From: Micromonospora mirobrigensis
GTDB taxonomy: Bacteria; Actinomycetota; Actinomycetes; Mycobacteriales; Micromonosporaceae
Direction of reading: 5' to 3'
Length of the DNA stretch: 64,000 nucleotides
NCBI RefSeq assembly: GCF_900091555.1
Contig: NZ_FMCX01000010.1
Coordinates: 92,855 to 156,854, forward strand
The notes under the pieces are model-generated. The model saw only the letters and a program-made list of their open reading frames with translations. It was not told the DNA's origin and did no database searches. The position numbers and the translations under genes were made by a program. The first letter of the stretch is position 1, and each line of letters begins with the position of its first letter. Positions 18,585 to 26,743 of this stretch are shown here, piece by piece.

Positions 18585-19889
18585 ATGGCCTTCTCATCCT
18601 TTGTGGCCGGTCAGCCGCCAGCGCTCTCCACAGCCGGGACGTACGAGATCGAGTCGAGTTGGAAGCTGGCCGACCTGGTGGGCGAGGAGTTTTTCCACAA
18701 GACGCAGCGCGTGGTCGACATCCATCCAGTGCCGGAGCTGGAGGCGGGTGTGACACAGCGCTCCGTCAGCCCCATGGAGCTACTGCTCGGCCTGGGTAAG
18801 ACGACGAGCGCTCTACCGGGCCTGCATGTGGCAGGTGCAGCCGGTGTGCCTGGGCTCGCCGCGCTCCGCACCGCCAGTCGATGGGCCATCATCCGATACC
18901 TGTGGGCCTTCGCGGAGGCTCGCCCTGCTCTTCGGCTTTCGGCACTGACAAGTCAGGTCCGTAGCCACCAGCGCTCGCTCTTCTCCGAGCATTTCGGGAT
19001 CGCCGTCGCCACCGACCTGGTGGAGCAGTTGATCCTCACCGAGCCCGCCCATGTGGTCGACGCGGACGCCGTGAGCTACGACGCGATCCTCGGGCCGGCG
19101 ATGGGTGGCCTGGGATCTCACAAGCCGGACTACTTCTGGTACAACATGCGCGGCAGGGACTTGACCGACGTTGTGGTGCTGGAAGCCAAGGGCAACAGTT
19201 CAGGGCGACGGCTGAGCATCCTGCAAATGGCCCGTGGCGTTGAACAGGTACTCGTACCGAAGGCCGTCCCGGGCGCTCGCATGCGGCGGATCGTGATCGG
19301 TGCCTGCCTGGCAGGCAAACGGATCAAAGGCTTTGCCCTAGAGGTCGGCGAGCCTGACGACGAAACCCGCGAAGACATTGCGATAGCGCTCGCGATGGAG
19401 GAGGCGGGGGTCAGGCCCCGCTCCCGGGATCACGAGCGTTCAGGCTGGATCTCGGCCGACTCGGTCGCAGCCCCCGTCGACCGAGATGAGGTCGTACGTG
19501 AAGCAGAAGATCTTGATCAAGCGCGTCTCTTCGCATTCGCTGGGTTGACCTCAGAGCCAGTAGGGCCGCTGCTACACGCAGACCGTCAGGCTGCTGGCTC
19601 GTTGGATGTCGTCGACGTCGACGACACCTCATTCCGGTGTGAAACTTCTTTGATCAACCTCGGTGGTCGTTACCTGAGCGTGCGGACAGGTGTGGCCGAA
19701 GACGTGCTCTCCGCGCCCGGTGACACCGAGGCCGATCTTGAGCAACGCCGCGCTCGTTATGCGGAGCGCCGGCCGGGCAGGAATTCCTACGCGTTCAGGA
19801 CCGGCCGGTCCTGGAGCCGCCCCCAGGAAGATCTGACCGTAGTGACGTCGGCGGACGGGTGCATGCTGTCGCTCTCCCTGCTCGAATAG
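18585..19889 (+). CDS. Unknown protein with a PD-(D/E)XK-like nuclease motif
   Basis: I do not recognise the full-length family of this 434-residue protein. The middle holds a pattern typical of PD-(D/E)XK nucleases: KPDYFWYN with Pro181-Asp182, a short spacer, then hydrophobic VVVLEAKG with Glu200-Ala-Lys202, followed by a helix (RLSILQMARGVEQVL). Upstream Glu and Gln residues could complete the site. The first 170 residues are helical with no motif. It sits on the plus strand between BREX genes pglX and pglY, 155 bases after the GNAT gene. A DNA-cleaving or DNA-repair-like role in defence is an inference from motif and position only. Confidence 0.65.
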   Translation: MAFSSFVAGQPPALSTAGTYEIESSWKLADLVGEEFFHKTQRVVDIHPVPELEAGVTQRSVSPMELLLGLGKTTSALPGLHVAGAAGVPGLAALRTASRWAIIRYLWAFAEARPALRLSALTSQVRSHQRSLFSEHFGIAVATDLVEQLILTEPAHVVDADAVSYDAILGPAMGGLGSHKPDYFWYNMRGRDLTDVVVLEAKGNSSGRRLSILQMARGVEQVLVPKAVPGARMRRIVIGACLAGKRIKGFALEVGEPDDETREDIAIALAMEEAGVRPRSRDHERSGWISADSVAAPVDRDEVVREAEDLDQARLFAFAGLTSEPVGPLLHADRQAAGSLDVVDVDDTSFRCETSLINLGGRYLSVRTGVAEDVLSAPGDTEADLEQRRARYAERRPGRNSYAFRTGRSWSRPQEDLTVVTSADGCMLSLSLLE

Positions 19890-19911
19890 GCAGGAGTTGC
19901 CCCTACGGCGA

Positions 19912-20274
19912 TTACGCGGCGTCGCGATGACTGACCCGCGTCAACCTGTCCAATGCTTGCTGGGCCGTGTCGAGCCCACGCCTCAGCTCAGTCACCGGGT
20001 CGGGAGCTTGACCCGCTGCCGAGACAGCCGCGGCAACCCACTCCCTGATCAAGGCCGACATGGGTACACCTCGGGCTTCCGCCAGCGCCTTGACCATCGC
20101 ATCAAGTTCGTAGGGCAGCCGTACCGGTCTCACGACGGAGACAGGCGCGTCGGCCGGCGGCAGGGGAGGCGCCTCGACCGGCTCCGGCAAGCCTGCGAGG
20201 TCGGTCGACTCCAGCCACCTACCGACGTCCTCGACGTAGTCGTCCGCTGACGGCAGACGGTCTTCTCGGCTCAT
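19912..20274 (-). CDS. Ribbon-helix-helix antitoxin, BrnA-like
   Basis: The 120-residue protein has a short ribbon-helix-helix-like stretch (RPVRLPYELDAMVKALAEAR, then VPMSALIREWVAAAV) preceded by an acidic N-terminal half rich in Asp, Glu and Pro that could wrap the toxin. The ATG at 20274 overlaps the stop of the upstream toxin gene by four bases. The toxin-first order with an RHH antitoxin matches BrnTA. It would neutralise the toxin and repress the operon. Confidence 0.7.
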   Translation of the reverse strand: MSREDRLPSADDYVEDVGRWLESTDLAGLPEPVEAPPLPPADAPVSVVRPVRLPYELDAMVKALAEARGVPMSALIREWVAAAVSAAGQAPDPVTELRRGLDTAQQALDRLTRVSHRDAA

Positions 20275-20546
20275 CGCCCTGCCTCCCATCGGTCGTACCC
20301 CTGCGCCTCGCCCTGGCTCATCTCGCGCGCCCCGACGATCCACCAGTCAAGGTCTTGTACGTGCCGGATCACAACGATCAAGCGACGGCCTGCGCCTGTT
20401 CGACCCCACACGGTGAGCACGTCAATGCCTCCCGGACCCCTCGCCGGACGCGGCCACCGGACCCCACCGTTGAGGATCTGCATGACCTCGTGCGGCTCGA
20501 TGCCCTTAAGGGCAGCCAGCGCCGCTGCTAGCCACTCGTAACCCAC
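20271..20546 (-). CDS. BrnT-like toxin
   Basis: The 91-residue protein begins at a GTG (VGYEWLAAALAALKGIEPHE). The rest forms a strand-rich RelE-like core: IDVLTVWGRTGAGRRLIVVI, then WWIVGAREMSQGEAQGYDRW. The end resembles the RIIGAR-type C-terminus of BrnT ribonuclease toxins, but overall identity to BrnT is not obvious. Gene order toxin then antitoxin, the four-base overlap and a twin palindrome in the promoter support the TA call. An in-frame upstream extension would run into pglX and is unlikely. Confidence 0.65.
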   Translation of the reverse strand: MGYEWLAAALAALKGIEPHEVMQILNGGVRWPRPARGPGGIDVLTVWGRTGAGRRLIVVIRHVQDLDWWIVGAREMSQGEAQGYDRWEAGR

Positions 20547-20555
20547 CCCGCCATC

Positions 20556-20572
20556 GTATACGCGCTGTATAC
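20556..20572 (-). promoter_or_regulatory. Twin GTATAC operator before the BrnTA-like pair
   Basis: Two copies of the 6-base palindrome GTATAC lie at 20556-20561 and 20567-20572, 11 bases apart, so they face the same side of the helix. They begin ten bases before the toxin GTG and overlap where a promoter is expected. This is the usual position for TA autorepression by an RHH dimer pair. Confidence 0.5.
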
Positions 20573-20613
20573 GGCGGCGAAGGCTAACAGCGATTCCGTG
20601 ACGACGAATTCGG

Positions 20614-23600
20614 CTACGGGAGCTCCGGCACACCTCGCAGCAGTGCCAGGGCCGAGCGGTCGGAGCTGAGCTGCGCCAACTCGCCGTCGATGAAGGTGGT
20701 GAAGAAGGCGGCGGGTGAACCCATGTAGGCCGCCTGCTCGTCGCTGTGCCACTGGTGCACCCACGGCTCGATCTCCACCAGGCCCGCGAGCAGCGGCAGC
20801 AGTTGCTCCGCCGGCCACGCCTCCTGCGTCTTGCGGTCGAGGTACACGCTGGCGAGCGCCTGCGCCTGGGCGAGATGGTCCCACCCGGCCCAGCCGAGCA
20901 GTTCGCTCCCGTCGCTGTCCCGCCCCGCTTGCGGGTACGAGATGAATCGCTCCTTGGGCACGTCCAGCTTCCCGCGCGCCCGCCAGTACGACGGCCGCGT
21001 GAAGTCCGCCGAGGTGTACTTCGGCGGCACCGGAATCTCGACCTTCTCCCCCGCGTCCTCCCGGCGCTGCAGCGCCCACGTCCGCTCCCACTGCGCCCGC
21101 TTACGCAACCCGGCCGGCTTGTACCGCTGCGCCGGCAGATACGGCACATGCTCGTCGGCGATGAGCAGGCCGAGCGTTTTCGTCAGGTTGTAGTTGTCGT
21201 GCCCGACCCACAGGTCCAGCACCGCCCGGAAGTCGTGGTCACCACCGACCCGGTCGGCGAGCTGCGCCACCGACAACGGCATCGGCTGCCCGCCCCACAG
21301 CTCCGGCGCCTCCAACCGGTCGAGCAGCCAGGCCCGCAACGCGACCGACTGCATCTTCTCCCACCCGCCCGTGGACCAGCGCCGCTTGCACTCCGGCCGC
21401 TCGATCAACCCGATGTGCCGATTCTCGGCAATGGTGGCGATACGCCGCTCCACCAGCGACCGGTACTCCGCCGGCCAGTGCGGCTGCGGCCGGTCGATCG
21501 GCTTCGAGCCGTGCCGGTTGAACCACTCGGTTTGCGCCCCACTGGTGTGCAGCACGATCTCGAAGGCCCGCTCCCCCAACGCCAGCTCCGGTGGGTTGGC
21601 GCAGGTCAAGTCCTCGTCGATCAGCCCGTAGAGCCGGTAGACCTCCCAGTCCAACTCCTCCTGAAGCGCGATCATCCGCGCCCGCACCGAGTGGTACTCC
21701 GCCTCGGCCTCCGCGAGCCGCTGCCGGGTCGGCACCCCCGAGGCGGCAACCGCCGCCGGGGTCAAGCTCGCCAGCCGCTGCGCCAGCCCATCCAACTCCC
21801 GCGCCCTCTCCAACGGGTACGTCTGCGGCAGCGGAACCCGTTGGACGTTTGATGCATTGAAGGCGAACCGATCATGCCACCGTTCAGCACTGACCCGCGC
21901 TCCCTCTTTACCAATCGGATCCCCACCTTTTGGATAACACGTCTGCTTCAGCCAAAAGCATACGGTTGAGCTGTTCAAGACGCCAAGCAACTTTAGGTGG
22001 TCATCTACGGATGCACCCGCCGGCAGTTTCATGACAGGCGCGGTACGGTTGAAAACCCTCCCTCCATGGTCCAGCACGAAATGGTTATGTGTCGCCACCT
22101 CGCCCATACCAATTCCGAGGGAAACGCGAAAACGTTCGGGGTGCCAGCGGCTCCACTCGAACCAGGTAAGACCTATCTCTTCATGCGTTCCTCCGGGCTC
22201 GCGCCGCTGTGCAAGCAGAGCAGCAGTGAGCCAGAGAATCCGCCGAACTGGCTCACTGCGCAACGACGCGCGAAGTTCAGCATCGTAAGGAAACAAGGCT
22301 TCCGTTTCAGGCACGATGAGCCAATCCCGAACGGTCTCACCTGCGACGAGGGAAACCGTCGACGAATGATCAACGCCGAAACGCTTCCAAGTCCCAATCG
22401 GCGCGAAGTAACTATCATCCATGCCGGTATGCGTTACTCGCCCAATCACCGTGACAACGTCATCAACCATTGCGTGGGCATCGCGTGCAATTTGCTCCAA
22501 AAGATCCGCAGCGCCGCCGCCGCTCAAGCTCCACGGGTGGGCGGTGAACTGAACGCGCGGAAGATCGGTAACGCTAACCCAGTCCGACTCCGAACCTGGA
22601 TACTGGATCTGCTTAATGATTGCCTGCCATACCGATCCACGAGCAGGACTGCGCGGAACAGACGCTTCCCCTCTAATACCGAGGACCGCACGCAGCTTGT
22701 GCGATCGTCGGCGCTTATTGGCGCGACCGACCAAGATTACTGTAGGCGTGCCATGTCCGGGTATGTATGCGCCTGAGGTATCGATCACTTCAGTCAACTC
22801 GACCTCGTGACTAAAATACCTCTCGATTAGATGTTTGCCGAACTCTCGCTTCATAAAGGCATTGCCGGTAATCTGGCCGACGTGACCAGCGGCCTCGCCG
22901 TACTCGTCAGACCATTTGGCGAGGTCAAAAAAGCGCTTGGCGAAAGGCACCGTCAACTGATACTGCCGGTGACACACGGTCGGATAAATGCTGCGGTAGA
23001 GCCGACTACGAGCAGGGTCTGACACGGTGATGTAGGGCGGGTTGCCGACCACCACCGTGTACTGATTCTCGGCCAGGTAGTCCTTGAGCAGGTCGGCGTC
23101 TTCGCTCTCGTACGCGAAGACTTCCTTGCCCTCAATGGCGGCGAGCAGGTCGCCTTGGGCGCGCGAGCGGAACCGGTCCCACGGCAGCAGCGAGTCGCCG
23201 GTTGCCACCCGGATCGGCCACTCCGGCGTGCGTTCCAGCTTGGACAGTCCGCACACCTTCATGGCGGCGATCAGCAGCCGGAAGCGGGCGATCGCCACCG
23301 CGAACGGGTTGATGTCGACGCCGGTCACCTGGCCGAGCGCCCGCTCCGCCAGGACCCGCACGTCGGTCCCCGGCTCCCGGTCCTGCCACTTGCGGACCAG
23401 CCGGTGGAACGCGCCGAGCAGGAAGTGACCGGAGCCGCAGGTCGGGTCGATGACGCTGGTCGCCGCCAGGCCGAACTCCTTGACCGCAGGCTCGAAGGTC
23501 CGGTCGAGGATGAACTCTTCCACGAACTCCGGCGTCTGCAACAGCGCGTACGTCCTCTTCGCGTGCGTTGACAGGTCCTGGTAGAGGTCGCCCAGGAAGC

Positions 23601-24120
23601 GGGTGTTCAGGTCGTCGCGGCGCAGCGACTCCTTGCCGGCGCCCCGGCGGAAGAAGTCGCTCAGCTCCTCGGCGGCCGGGCCGGAGATGTCGAACCGCCA
23701 GACCGGGTTGTGCCGGTCGAAGATCTTGCCGGTGGCCTTCAGCTCGGCCAGGTAGCCGAACGCCTCCCGCAGCCAGTGCCGGTCGTTGTGCCGGGGGTGG
23801 GCGATCAGGTACGCCTGCCGGTGCTGCACCGCCCGCTCGGCCGGCGCGGCCGGGTCGGCGCCGCCGATCCACAGCTTGTCGACCAGCTCGTTGTCCTCGC
23901 AGAACCGGACGAACACGCAGCCCAGCAACCAGGCCACCGCCGCCTGGTCGAGCACGTCCTCCAGCCACGTCTCGAAGCTCGCCCCGACCCGCTCGGCTGC
24001 CTTCGCCTGGGCGTGCTCCTGGCGCAGCTCGGCACGCAGGCCCGGCGCCTCCGCGACCTGGCCGCGCAGATCTTCCACCAGCGTCTTGACCTGCGCCTGA
24101 AGCGCCTTCAGCTCGATCAC
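20614..24120 (-). CDS. pglX: BREX type 2 adenine-specific DNA methyltransferase PglX
   Basis: The 1168-residue gamma-class N6-adenine methyltransferase has AdoMet motif VIDPTCGSGHFLLGAF (about residue 225) and catalytic NPPY in VVGNPPYITVSD (about residues 359-362). The C-terminal region carries the sequence-recognition part. PglX marks host DNA so that BREX can tell it from phage DNA. The start is a GTG (MIELKALQAQVKTL). The region 21840-23030, roughly residues 363-760 just after NPPY, is clearly poorer in G+C than the rest: for example 32 of 60 bases are G/C at 22381-22440 against 44 of 60 at 23641-23700. No long G tract like the one reported for Streptomyces coelicolor pglX phase variation was seen. 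Confidence 0.94.
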   Translation of the reverse strand: MIELKALQAQVKTLVEDLRGQVAEAPGLRAELRQEHAQAKAAERVGASFETWLEDVLDQAAVAWLLGCVFVRFCEDNELVDKLWIGGADPAAPAERAVQHRQAYLIAHPRHNDRHWLREAFGYLAELKATGKIFDRHNPVWRFDISGPAAEELSDFFRRGAGKESLRRDDLNTRFLGDLYQDLSTHAKRTYALLQTPEFVEEFILDRTFEPAVKEFGLAATSVIDPTCGSGHFLLGAFHRLVRKWQDREPGTDVRVLAERALGQVTGVDINPFAVAIARFRLLIAAMKVCGLSKLERTPEWPIRVATGDSLLPWDRFRSRAQGDLLAAIEGKEVFAYESEDADLLKDYLAENQYTVVVGNPPYITVSDPARSRLYRSIYPTVCHRQYQLTVPFAKRFFDLAKWSDEYGEAAGHVGQITGNAFMKREFGKHLIERYFSHEVELTEVIDTSGAYIPGHGTPTVILVGRANKRRRSHKLRAVLGIRGEASVPRSPARGSVWQAIIKQIQYPGSESDWVSVTDLPRVQFTAHPWSLSGGGAADLLEQIARDAHAMVDDVVTVIGRVTHTGMDDSYFAPIGTWKRFGVDHSSTVSLVAGETVRDWLIVPETEALFPYDAELRASLRSEPVRRILWLTAALLAQRREPGGTHEEIGLTWFEWSRWHPERFRVSLGIGMGEVATHNHFVLDHGGRVFNRTAPVMKLPAGASVDDHLKLLGVLNSSTVCFWLKQTCYPKGGDPIGKEGARVSAERWHDRFAFNASNVQRVPLPQTYPLERARELDGLAQRLASLTPAAVAASGVPTRQRLAEAEAEYHSVRARMIALQEELDWEVYRLYGLIDEDLTCANPPELALGERAFEIVLHTSGAQTEWFNRHGSKPIDRPQPHWPAEYRSLVERRIATIAENRHIGLIERPECKRRWSTGGWEKMQSVALRAWLLDRLEAPELWGGQPMPLSVAQLADRVGGDHDFRAVLDLWVGHDNYNLTKTLGLLIADEHVPYLPAQRYKPAGLRKRAQWERTWALQRREDAGEKVEIPVPPKYTSADFTRPSYWRARGKLDVPKERFISYPQAGRDSDGSELLGWAGWDHLAQAQALASVYLDRKTQEAWPAEQLLPLLAGLVEIEPWVHQWHSDEQAAYMGSPAAFFTTFIDGELAQLSSDRSALALLRGVPELP

Positions 24121-24154
24121 CGCCAGATTCTACGGCTAAGTGCTTCGGTCACTG

Positions 24155-25885
24155 CTACTCCGCGTCGTCGTCAGTCAAGCCTTCAAGGTTGTCGCCCAGC
24201 GACACTCCGATGCCCTCCGCGAACGTTCGCAGCCGCTCCGTCAGGTAGTCGTGTCGGTCAGCAACGAAGAGTTCCTTGTTGCCGTCGCAGAGCCGACGCC
24301 ACGCCTTTGTGGGGATGCCGTGACTACGCAGCACTTGCTCAGTGGGCGATGGGGGGGCTTCGGTCAGGATCCCCAGCTCTTCTAGCACTGGCCCCCAAGG
24401 GTCCGGCTCAGACTCGTTGAACTGGATTCGTCCCACTGACAGATCCAGATTTTTCAAGGCGTCGAGGAGGCGAACATCGGGCCGGGTCGGCATCACGAGC
24501 CGGTTGGCGGGGCGCTTGTCGCCCAGTACCACTCGGCGGTAGCTCTGCGCCTCCCCAGAGGCCAGCACCTTGACCACGTCGAACGGCTGACCCATGACAT
24601 CGAGCCGGCGGGGAAAGGTCAACAACTCCCAGATCACGTACGCCCTGGTCCTGGCGCTGTTCAGATTGAAGTCATCCGGCATCGGCTGCACCAGGCCGGG
24701 GCCGATCGGCAGCACCCCGGCCCCCAGGGCATAGGCCCGCATGTCCTGCAGGACCCGCCTCAACTGGGTGGAGGTGGCCCCTCCGAACGCACTGGTCCAG
24801 GATGTCACCCAGAACCAGGTACGCAGCGTGTCGACCTGCGCCGCAGTGGGTTCTGGCCGATGGTGGAAGAACATCGCCAACAGTACGAGTTGATGCGAGT
24901 AGGGCAGCAGCCTGGCCAGCGGCACGCCGACCTGCTCTTGAAGGAACCGTACTGAGAGCTTCACCGCGCGTGCGGTGTCCGGAAGGGCGTTGTGCAGTTT
25001 GTTCTGCACGTCGCGCGCCACTACCTCCCAGCGGGGCGACAGGATGTCCGTCTCACCAGCCATCGCCAGCATCGTCCGGAAGACCGCCAGCCGAGGAAGC
25101 TCCCCGAAGCCGGTCTCGGCAATCGACGTGACGATCTCGTCGATACGCTCGGCCACTGACGCTCGCTCACGCCGGTAGGTCAACGCGGAAACCATCTGAT
25201 CCGGGTCCATGCGGGTACCCGTCCGGTTCAGTCGGGCATAGACGTTGACCGCCTGACTGAGACTGGCCCCCTGAAGGCGGACCATTGTCAGCTTGTATCC
25301 CTTGATCCGCTGGGTGACCGCCTCAGCCTCCCGGATCAGCGAATCCACCTGACGAGTGTCCTTGACCTCCACCTCCACCCGTTGGAAGTGCCGGAGAAAG
25401 TCCCGGGTCCGCATCACCGCGGCCAGCGGCAGCAGGTGCGGCGTGAACTTGCCCGACCGCTGGTGGCGGTAGCGGTCCGAGCCGAGGGGATCGGGGCGCA
25501 GGTCCCGATAGATCTGCCAGATCCACTCGCTCTCCTCGGGCGGTCCCTGGCGCAGCGAATGGTTGAGCACACCGAACAGCGTCGAGACCCGCTGGTGCCC
25601 ATCGAGCAGGTAGGAAGCCTGGCGATGTTCGGGCGGTGGCGGAACCGGCAGGCCACCGATGCGATCCAGTGAGGGCACGCGTTCGTCCGTCGGCCAGAGC
25701 AACAGGCTGCCGATCGGGTAGCCGCGCTCGATGCTGTCGAACAGCTCCAGCATCTGGTTGGGTCGCCAGACGAACGGACGCTGGAATGCCGGCACCCTGA
25801 TCTCGCCCCGCGCGATATCGACCAGGAGATCGTCGACCAGCGCGATGGTCGGGTCGGGGCGGATCTCGGCCTCGTCGCTGCGCAT
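24155..25885 (-). CDS. DUF262 (GmrSD/ParB-like) protein
   Basis: The 576-residue protein opens with the DUF262 pattern: RVPAFQRPFVWRPNQMLELF, then YPIGSLLLW, then SYLLDGHQRVSTLFGVL, the DGQQR box here as DGHQR. DUF262 is a ParB/sulfiredoxin-fold domain found in GmrSD-type modification-dependent restriction enzymes and other defence proteins. No clear C-terminal DUF1524 HNH motif is seen, so any cutting would have to come from elsewhere. It follows the TOPRIM-like gene by 12 bases and precedes pglX by 34, so it belongs to the ATPase/TOPRIM/DUF262 cassette. Confidence 0.85.
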   Translation of the reverse strand: MRSDEAEIRPDPTIALVDDLLVDIARGEIRVPAFQRPFVWRPNQMLELFDSIERGYPIGSLLLWPTDERVPSLDRIGGLPVPPPPEHRQASYLLDGHQRVSTLFGVLNHSLRQGPPEESEWIWQIYRDLRPDPLGSDRYRHQRSGKFTPHLLPLAAVMRTRDFLRHFQRVEVEVKDTRQVDSLIREAEAVTQRIKGYKLTMVRLQGASLSQAVNVYARLNRTGTRMDPDQMVSALTYRRERASVAERIDEIVTSIAETGFGELPRLAVFRTMLAMAGETDILSPRWEVVARDVQNKLHNALPDTARAVKLSVRFLQEQVGVPLARLLPYSHQLVLLAMFFHHRPEPTAAQVDTLRTWFWVTSWTSAFGGATSTQLRRVLQDMRAYALGAGVLPIGPGLVQPMPDDFNLNSARTRAYVIWELLTFPRRLDVMGQPFDVVKVLASGEAQSYRRVVLGDKRPANRLVMPTRPDVRLLDALKNLDLSVGRIQFNESEPDPWGPVLEELGILTEAPPSPTEQVLRSHGIPTKAWRRLCDGNKELFVADRHDYLTERLRTFAEGIGVSLGDNLEGLTDDDAE

Positions 25886-25897
25886 GACGCCAGTCTC

Positions 25898-26743
25898 CTA
25901 CAGGATCCGGTGGATCATCGCGAGCAACTCCCGCAGCTCCGCGACGGCCTCCGGCCCCAACTCGGCGAAATCCTTCTCGGTCAGGCAGGTGTGCTCCGCG
26001 ATCAGCGGCTTCGGCATGTCGCCGAAGTGCCTCTTGACGTCGAGGTAGCGCCGCTCTTCGATGCTCTTGCTCCGCAGGCCGTCCACCTTCGGCATCCGCG
26101 TCGGCAGGCTCTCCTCCCAGGCCCGGCAGGGGATGTAGTTCTCCATCTCCCGGCACTTCCACAGGTGCAGCTCGACCCCGTCGATCGCGCGGATCTTCTC
26201 GGCGTACGTGTCGTTGCGGGTCCGTTGCCCGGCGTACTTGCGGTCGCTGTCCATCAACGCCGCCAGGCGGACCAGAACGACGAACGAACGCCGACGGCGC
26301 TCGACGAACTGCTGCATGCGGTCCTTGCCGCCAGCATGCCCGATGGTCAGCCAGCCGGCCCGGACGGCGTCCACGATGCGCTGCTCGCCGAACGCCTCGG
26401 CGAGCGCGAGCAGGAAGCACTCTTCGGAGATCTCGTCTTCGACGACCAGCACGGCCGGCCGGCTCAGGTCCGCCACCAGGTCCTTCAGCTCAGCGGCGGT
26501 GATCCGGGCACGCCGCCCGGACGGTGCGGCAACGGTGTTCGCGGCCTCGGTGAAGGCCGCCTCGACGAACACCTTCACCCCGTCGATCGGAAGGGTGTCG
26601 GCGAAGCGAGCCGCACTCGCCGCTGTCTGGCTGTCCGGTCGCCACTCGTGCCGCTCCTGCATTAGCAACGCGAGGAGGTTGACCACCGCCATCTTGTCGC
26701 CCTGGACGAACACCTCGGGCCTGATGTCAAGATGCATAACCAC
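25898..26743 (-). CDS. TOPRIM-like protein, likely nuclease partner of the ATPase
   Basis: The 281-residue protein has the landmarks of OLD/DUF4435-type TOPRIM domains: an acidic start AVLVVEDEISEE (residues 97-107), a DxD-like ALMDSDRKY (162-170) and KCREMENYIPC (197-206), the last matching the R/K-E-I-E-N-Y signature of such proteins. TOPRIM domains of this group cut nucleic acid with a metal ion and usually depend on a partner ATPase. The start overlaps the ATPase end by 11-17 bases (two in-frame ATGs, 26743 and 26737), implying equal expression. By layout it resembles split OLD-like or PARIS-type pairs, but the family assignment is mine from motifs. Confidence 0.75.
   Translation of the reverse strand: MVMHLDIRPEVFVQGDKMAVVNLLALLMQERHEWRPDSQTAASAARFADTLPIDGVKVFVEAAFTEAANTVAAPSGRRARITAAELKDLVADLSRPAVLVVEDEISEECFLLALAEAFGEQRIVDAVRAGWLTIGHAGGKDRMQQFVERRRRSFVVLVRLAALMDSDRKYAGQRTRNDTYAEKIRAIDGVELHLWKCREMENYIPCRAWEESLPTRMPKVDGLRSKSIEERRYLDVKRHFGDMPKPLIAEHTCLTEKDFAELGPEAVAELRELLAMIHRIL

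Noticed and set aside
20614..24120. Phase-variable homopolymer tract in pglX
   Set aside because: Streptomyces coelicolor pglX is reported to vary through a G tract. I saw no comparably long G or C run in this gene and the frame is open throughout.
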